DNA of 64,000 nt, from the NCBI GenBank assembly GCA_019054805.1, contig JAHQIY010000016.1, positions 1,426,001 to 1,490,000 on the forward strand, in the 5' to 3' direction. Shown piece by piece: positions 58,427 through 64,000 of the stretch (positions are counted from its first letter, which is position 1; every line of letters starts with the position of its first letter). Source of the stretch: Brachionus manjavacas. Lineage: Eukaryota > Rotifera > Eurotatoria > Ploima > Brachionidae. The position numbers and the translations under genes were made by a program. The notes under the pieces are model-generated. The model was not told where the DNA came from and searched no databases. It saw only the letters and a program-made list of their open reading frames with translations.

Positions 58427-58869
58427 ATTGAAAAATAAATGAATAAAATTTAAATTTAAATTATTGAAATAAATTTAATTGAAGTAATCATACCATTTCT
58501 TAGATTTTGAATTCAAAATTAAGTTGATAAAATAATAAAACCCTTAGATTTTTCGACCCTAATTTCAAAAATGGGGTGATATTTTTAATTTGCCCAATAA
58601 AGCTAGCTAATAATGATTCTTTTTCTAAGTGAAAAAAGTCTGTTTTTTGCATAATTTTTGGCTGATTTTTTTTTCATTTCGAGAAAAGTAAACGCTGTAA
58701 CTATGTAAGTTTTTGTATTGAAATTTTTTAAAAAAGATAATAAATGTAGATAATTTTTTTTTCTAAATAGATCTTTTTCAAACAAATAAACAATTTAAAG
58801 AAGAAAATAAATTAAATTATTAAAATTGTAACTCATTTTGGTTAAATAAATAATTTAATCAGGTGAAAA
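58427..58869. other. MVD 5' flank
   Basis: AT-rich leader and promoter region shared with nothing obvious; no ORF called. Confidence 0.45.
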
Positions 58870-59365
58870 GTGCTTGTGCGAAAGCGAGTAGGGTATTTGG
58901 AATGCTATAGCGAACGTTTACAAGTAGAGAGGAAAAGATTGTATTTATCCATGGTGAGACTCCAGCCTAGATTAGGGCAGGTTTGGAATCCAAGTATGAA
59001 AAGGGATGTGAATGCGTTAGAAAAGGTGCAAGAGAGGGCAACAAAAATACCTTTGTCTCTAAGAAACATGTTGCATGAAATAAGGTTGACGAAATTAGGA
59101 CTGGCAAAGCTGAGTGAAAGAATAGTGAAAGGGGACTTGAATGAAATGTACAAATTAGTGAGTGGAATAGAAAAGGTAGGCCTGGTCAAGAATCTAGTGG
59201 ATAGATCAGAAAACAAGGGTCTTGCCGGGGCGTTAAGAGGAAATAGCATCAGAGTCTAGAGAGAAACCGCTAATTTCAAAATCGCTTTAGACAAGTTCAA
59301 TGGAATCAGCTGCTACAGCTCTCACTGCTTTTCGCAGCAAGAACTACTACTACTACAACTAATAA
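58870..59365 (+). mobile_element. CR1-like LINE 3' fragment with (TAC)n tail
   Basis: Plus-strand RT C-terminal region: VWNPSMKRDVNALEKVQERA, KIPLSLRNMLHEIRLTKLGL, ERIVKGDLNEMYKLVSGIEK. It aligns in order with the fuller element at 44.5-48.7 kb (LEKVQRRVTRVP; DLIQLYKV). A stop at 59257-59259 and a frame change precede NFKIALDKF. The fragment ends in ACTACTACTACTACAACTAA, the same tail type. It is 5'-truncated, as expected for LINE copies. Confidence 0.8.
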
Positions 59366-60041
59366 AAATCAATATATAATTATGAATTTTAAAAATAAAC
59401 CATTTTTCTAAATTGAAATTACTTATGATGACCGAATCTTGAATATTTTAATGATGACTCTTATATCTATTAATATTTAATATTACAAATGAAGTTGAGG
59501 ATTATATTATTTTGAAAACTGAATTTTAAAATTATGAATATTTATTTGAAGATGTTTTTCCATGTGATCCCATGATTTCCCCATATTTATAAAATTTAAA
59601 GTTTATTTACATCGCAACTTTGTCCTTTTCAAACGAATAATTAACAAAAACCTTATTCTAATTTATATTATATTTTTTACAATTTATTTATTTATTTATT
59701 AAGCTTTGATATTATTTTTATTTTTTCAGTTTCTTTTTTTTTTGGAATAAATGGGCTCATTCAAACTTGTCTAGGTTTTGACTTTTAGTGTTGGATTGAA
59801 AATAATAAAAATAAAATTTTTTAGCTTGCAATGCAATTCAATGATTTAATAAAAGAAATCCTCTTTTCGATATTTCAGCAAACTTTTAAATTTTTTAATT
59901 CTGATGTTGATTTTTTGTTTAATTTTAAATTTTAACCTATAACTCGAAAAATTTCTTTAAAAAAATATTCTGCTGTTAATTATCTATTCTTTCAATTAGC
60001 CTCAATTGATTTTAACAAAATTTAGATTAACAAAATTTCAA
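59366..60041. other. Spacer before tRNA-Pro
   Basis: AT-rich DNA with no gene or element recognised. Confidence 0.5.
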
Positions 60042-60113
60042 GGCCTGATGGTCTAGTGGTATGATTCTCGCTTTGGGTGCGAGAGGCTCCGGGTTCGATC
60101 CCCGGTCAGGCCC
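60042..60113 (+). tRNA. tRNA-Pro(TGG)
   Basis: The 72-nt sequence folds as a cloverleaf. Acceptor GGCCTGA pairs with TCAGGCC and the discriminator is C. The D-arm/A box is GGTCTAGTGGTATGATTC. Anticodon stem CTCGC/GCGAG encloses loop TTTGGGT with anticodon TGG at 60074-60076. The T-arm/B box is CCGGGTTCGATCCCCGG. No intron, and CCA is not encoded. A T-run at 60115-60121 is the Pol III terminator. All features are those of a functional nuclear tRNA. Confidence 0.98.
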
Positions 60114-60318
60114 CTTTTTTTCCTCAAATTTAAACAATCACATAAATTTAAATTTAATTTCATAACAAATAAAAAATTCAGCCCATCCAATTTTTTTTAA
60201 ATCTAAAATTAGATCATAGTTGTGAACCTAGATTAATTCGGTCCGCATTTCATTTTTGTTCCATAAAATAAACTAAAATTTAAAAATAAAATTCTTTTTC
60301 TAGTTAAATATTTACCAA

Positions 60319-61338
60319 ATGGAACCATCATTTCTCAGTGATAGAAGAAATAAACGGTTATTCACCAATTCTAAAAATGTTACATTCTCTAGACTTCGCA
60401 AATCTCGACATAGTGTGGGTAATTGCCAACAATTAACTGAGACAAATTCAGAAAAACCTCATATAGTCAAGTCAAAATCACTAATGAGTGACCTGAGTCA
60501 TTTGGAGACAAAATCAAATGGAACACTCAACAATTATTCAATTAATAATAAGCCAGTCCAACCAATTATACAATTCCCCGACGAAGATGAGTCAAATCAA
60601 ATGCAAAAACTAAAACCAGCCCCAAAACCTTTAAAAACCATTCTTAAAAACCCTCTTCCGGTCCAGAATTATCAATTGCCAAAATTTGGCTTCACAAATG
60701 TCACAGTGACAAGAGAGACTGAAGTCGCTTTTCCGGATGATAGATCAAGAACGTTTAGCAATAAAAATTTTGCTTCTAAGGAAAATTTTTTAGATAGTTT
60801 AAGTTGTGATGCAAGTTGTTCATCTGGTTTTAGCCATGCATATGTTCACAAACCAAAATCTGAGTATTTAATCGAGCCTAAGCGACGCTGGAGCTATGAC
60901 TATGTAAAAAGAGAACCTAGTGACATTGCTAATCCAGATATTGATTCACCGTACCTAATTACTGATTCCAAAATGCTGAATCCTAAGAAAAGATGCATGA
61001 TGGAAGAATGCAAATCAACAAGTTTTATCTTTAGCACATTGACTTCATGTGCCGAGTTTATCTACGTAATCTTCACCAATTTTAAATATTTATTTATTTT
61101 TTATCTGGCCATTATTTGTTGTTTGCTAGCTTTTTGGATCAGAATTTTGCTTTATGTTCTGAATTTTTTTAGAAGAGTAATTCAGATTTTATTTCTACCC
61201 GTCCGGTACTTGTTTATTGATCGCCTGTTATTCTACTTGAGCAGAAATATTAATGAAGGTCGAAAACAAAAAAAATTTGATCATTCAGCAAATTTAGAAT
61301 ATGAAGTGTCAAATGGTATTTTGGAAAAAAGTTCTTAA
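60319..61338 (+). CDS. Unrecognised membrane protein with long basic N-terminus
   Basis: 339-residue ORF, family not recognised. Residues 1-235 are polar and probably disordered, rich in Ser, Asn and Lys, with basic patches (DRRNKRLFT; SRLRKSRHS; EPKRRWSY; PKKRC) and a Pro/Lys segment KLKPAPKPLKTILK. A strong membrane segment spans about 256-284 (YLFIFYLAIICCLLAFWIRI), followed by an amphipathic or second membrane-near helix at 287-306 (VIQILFLPVRYLF) and a short charged tail. The layout fits a single-span or hairpin protein of an internal membrane with a large cytoplasmic or nucleoplasmic N-terminus; that is inference. A possible acceptor TTTTTCTAG lies about 16 bases before the ATG, so a 5' non-coding exon may exist. 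Confidence 0.6.
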   Translation: MEPSFLSDRRNKRLFTNSKNVTFSRLRKSRHSVGNCQQLTETNSEKPHIVKSKSLMSDLSHLETKSNGTLNNYSINNKPVQPIIQFPDEDESNQMQKLKPAPKPLKTILKNPLPVQNYQLPKFGFTNVTVTRETEVAFPDDRSRTFSNKNFASKENFLDSLSCDASCSSGFSHAYVHKPKSEYLIEPKRRWSYDYVKREPSDIANPDIDSPYLITDSKMLNPKKRCMMEECKSTSFIFSTLTSCAEFIYVIFTNFKYLFIFYLAIICCLLAFWIRILLYVLNFFRRVIQILFLPVRYLFIDRLLFYLSRNINEGRKQKKFDHSANLEYEVSNGILEKSS

Positions 61339-62010
61339 AAATTTTAATTTTTAAGTTTTTTTTTAAAAGGATTTTTGCCAATTATATCAGAGCAAGTTTC
61401 TTCATTAACGACTTGAATTATTTGATTCTGAATTCATGCATACATACAATCAATGTGACCTTTTAATAAATAAAATAAATAATTTTGAATATTTTTATTA
61501 TTTACTCTTATTATCTTTTTTTTGAAAATATTAATTATTCTTTATAGATATTTGTGCAAAATAATTACTATATTTACTAATAGTAAAATTATCTAGGAAC
61601 CCAGTCAAACTCTAGGAGCCCATTTCAACGCTAAAAAAGACAATTATAAATTGTTTCCCTCAATCCATGAGCCAGATCTTTCGTCATATCACTTGCTAAG
61701 GATGATAACTAACATTAACAGCATTATGATACTTAAGATTTCAATAAAAGCATTTATTTTTGCCACCATTTCATTACACATAACATTATTTGATAAAAAA
61801 CTTATATTTTTTATTTATATATATATTTTTTTATTTTTGATATTTTAGTTTGAAAATTTTGAAATTTAAATAAAGATCAAAAAAAAATTGCAATTTTTAT
61901 TTCTTTTTCTATTTAATCGTTTTTTATTTTTTCGTTCTTAAATAAGTATTTATCACAATTTTCTTCTCTTTAACGAGTCTTTATTTATAATCTCCAGTTC
62001 TGCTCGGTTA
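61339..62010. other. 3' flank of the membrane-protein gene
   Basis: AT-rich with AATAAA near 61465. The small frame at 61651-61848 is not convincing. Nothing else is seen. Confidence 0.45.
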
Positions 62011-62570
62011 TTACTAAAAGGGTCTTATTTTTCGTGCTATAATAATTTAATTGTTTGCTATAAAAAAATAATGCTATAAGAATATTATTTTTATTTTATT
62101 ATTTTCTGCTATAATTCTTTATTTTTCTAGTATAATAAAAATACAAATGATATAAAAATAAAAAAAAAAAATAAAAAAAAAAACAAAGAAAAAAAGGTCA
62201 ACTATTTTCTTTTTTGTCTTTTATGAGTATTAGACCCGGTTGATTGATCTTTTGGTTTATTCTTTTGGTTTATGTATCTTATATATAAAAATTTCTACTC
62301 AGCTTAATTTATCAATTAATTCAAAATTGAAACCAAAATTCACTAATTAGTTAATGCTCAATTAATATATTGTCATTACATATAGCATCGGTATTTTTAT
62401 TTTATATCACAGGTATTATTTATTATTTCAGATTGTGTCAATTATATATCAATTTTATTTTTTAGTTTATATCATTTCCGTTAATTTATATATCATTTAA
62501 TTTTTTTTATTATAGCAAAGAATTAAAATATTATAGCACGAAAAAATATAAGTCTTACTAAAACAGGGTC
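62011..62570. mobile_element. Fold-back (MITE-like) element with 33-bp inverted arms
   Basis: Arms 62031-62063 and 62510-62542 are inverted copies with two mismatches in 33 bases (core TTCGTGCTATAAT). The element is bordered by similar direct repeats, TTACTAAAAGGGTC (62011-62024) and TTACTAAAACAGGGTC (62555-62570). Inside, both halves carry further GCTATAA and GATATAAA words in opposite orientation, so a large cruciform is possible. No coding capacity. Class unknown. Confidence 0.65.
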
Positions 62571-62936
62571 ATCCAGTTTTTGAAAAAAACACGGACCCAT
62601 ACTTACCTCCCCAAGAAATACTTCACCACTTCTCCGACAAAGTTTTTCATTCGGTTAAGTCTCCATTTAAGCTTGAAATCACATTAAGAGAGTTTTAAAA
62701 AGTTTATTTTAAAATTTCAAATTTTTTAAATATTAATATTTCATTTTTCTTACTTATAAATTTTAGTTTTATTTTTTTCTTTGTAATCTCCGTTTCAGGC
62801 CATTTTTTAAAAATTTCTCTTTTTTTCTTTCTTGTTGCTTTTGTCCCAATTTTACTCCATACATTTGCTTTAGCTTCGAATTTTTTGTACAATTTAGAAA
62901 CATCAAGGTCGACAGATCGGATCATTGTTAATTTAG
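62571..62936. other. Spacer upstream of the edge LINE
   Basis: May include the decayed 5' start of the LINE endonuclease region. A minus-strand Lys-rich frame at 62704-62958 is not called. Confidence 0.4.
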
Positions 62937-64000
62937 ATGAGTTCATTTGACCATTCACATGGTGGAATATGTTGGGCTATAAATAAAAAATTTGGAATTG
63001 AAAAATGTGAAATGTTTGATATGGATATCATCTTAATAGAATTAACATTGCCCAACTTTAAAATTAATATTCAAGGAGTTTGGATGCCATTCGATGATGG
63101 AACAATAACGAAAATGGCTGAATTTGAATCTAACATAGCTCTCTTAGAGGCAAATGTGAAAATGTCTCCGGTAGAAGCACATATTATACTTGGCGATTTT
63201 AATTCTGCAATACATAGGAATAATATCAAAAGATTTGATATTAGACTGAATGAAATGATATCAAAAATTAGATTTACAAATATGTACGATCATTTCAATA
63301 AAGAGGATGATTTAACATATGAAAAAGGAGATTACAAATCTCGAATTGATCACATCTTTTCAAACAACGCAGCATGCGGTATAATTAATGATTGTATTAT
63401 AATGCATGATGAAATGAATCTAAGTGATCACAATCCGATAGCTGCTGTTATACAATATCTAAGCGGCTCGGAAAATATACAAACAACTCAAACTGAAAAA
63501 AATTTTCATAGATTTGATTGGAAAAATTGTGATTTTATAAATGAATTTCGTAATGAAATGAAAAATAATTTAGAAAATAATGACAATAAATTTGATTTAA
63601 AAGCAGTTAAAACGGCTAATGAATTCAAGGCTTTAGCAAAAGAAAATATTACTAAACTAAATAAAATATTTTTAAAAAGTGCTAGGAACGCAGAGAATTA
63701 TTTAATTAAATCTAGAAAAAATAAATTAGCACCGAGACCAAATAATTATTTAAATAAATTATGGCATGACATCACAATTAGCAATGTAAAAAGCCAATTC
63801 AAAAAAATACAATTTAATAGAATACGTAAAAACATGCGTAGATATCAGAGAAATAATCATTACAAAAAAAATGAAAAAAAATGTATTCAAATTGACAAAA
63901 TGTTGAATTGTGATAAGCAAGATTTCTGGAATATAATTAAAAAATACAAAAACAATCTCAAAAATAATCAAGAAGAAAACAAACTTGAGTGTGATGATTT
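62937..64000 (+). mobile_element. LINE ORF2 endonuclease region, open to the window edge
   Basis: From an ATG at 62937 the plus strand is open for 354 codons to base 64000. It encodes most of an AP-type endonuclease: HGGICWAINKKFGIE, FKINIQGVWMPFDDG, HIILGDFNSAI, YKSRIDHIF and MNLSDHNPIAA, which are the GDFN, SRIDH and SDHNP catalytic signatures. An RT-linker with KQDFWNIIKKYKN follows. The usual N-terminal N...QE part of the endonuclease is missing in this frame. Composition is AT-rich like the host, unlike the CR1-like element, so it is another lineage. RT would lie beyond the window. Confidence 0.85.

Noticed and set aside
62704-62958. 84-residue Lys-rich ORF on the minus strand
   Set aside because: Lys/Ile-rich low complexity opposite the likely 5' part of a LINE endonuclease.

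Overview
This is animal (metazoan) nuclear DNA. It is very AT-rich, with spliceosomal introns, AATAAA polyadenylation signals, a eukaryotic tRNA gene and many degraded non-LTR retrotransposons. The gene content (non-muscle myosin II, PDZ-bearing EFA6/PSD, apolipoprotein-D-like lipocalin, MATH-BTB adaptor, GH18 chitinase, CRY-DASH photolyase, mevalonate diphosphate decarboxylase) points to an invertebrate. A small lophotrochozoan or gnathiferan such as a monogonont rotifer would fit, but the species is inference only. No operon or single pathway links the genes: this is ordinary gene-dense chromosome separated by mobile-element debris.

Layout. 1-1.5 kb: the 3' end of a coiled-coil gene, then a three-exon secreted lipocalin. 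3.7-10.5 kb: a seven-exon EFA6/PSD Arf6 exchange factor (PDZ, Sec7, PH). 11.3-12.6 kb: a 73-bp satellite with clear higher-order structure. 13.7-16.2 kb: an intronless 828-residue protein that appears to be two degenerate pogo/Tigger-type DDE domains in tandem around a CENP-B-like helix-turn-helix. 16.7-19.2 kb: two dead LINE pieces. 20.5-21.9 kb: a three-exon, probably GPI-anchored chitinase. 26.0-36.6 kb: the complete motor-to-tail coding region of non-muscle myosin II, with two in-frame cassette exons at the positions of motor loops 1 and 2 and a 12-nt tail microexon.

37.3-44.5 kb: a CRY-DASH gene flanked by two direct copies of a leucine-rich-repeat gene on the minus strand, one of them broken. 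44.5-48.7 kb: a nearly intact CR1-like LINE on the minus strand. 49.2-50.9 kb: an older LINE fragment split by a 770-bp Mutator-like element with a perfect 10-bp target-site duplication. 51.4-52.8 kb: a MATH-BTB gene (minus) with cysteine-rich insertions in its BTB domain. 53.9-54.1 kb: a tRNA-derived SINE (minus). 57.2-58.4 kb: mevalonate diphosphate decarboxylase (minus). 58.9-59.4 kb: a LINE 3' fragment. 60.04 kb: tRNA-Pro(TGG). 60.3-61.3 kb: an unrecognised membrane protein. 62.0-62.6 kb: a fold-back element. 62.9 kb to the edge: the endonuclease end of a different LINE.

The most unusual items are the double pseudo-transposase protein, the nested higher-order satellite, the insertion-dated LINE/Mutator nest, the paired loop-1/loop-2 myosin cassettes with a microexon, and the Cys-rich BTB insertions. 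All exon joins were made by eye from GT/AG sites, reading phase and family conservation; no transcript evidence was available.
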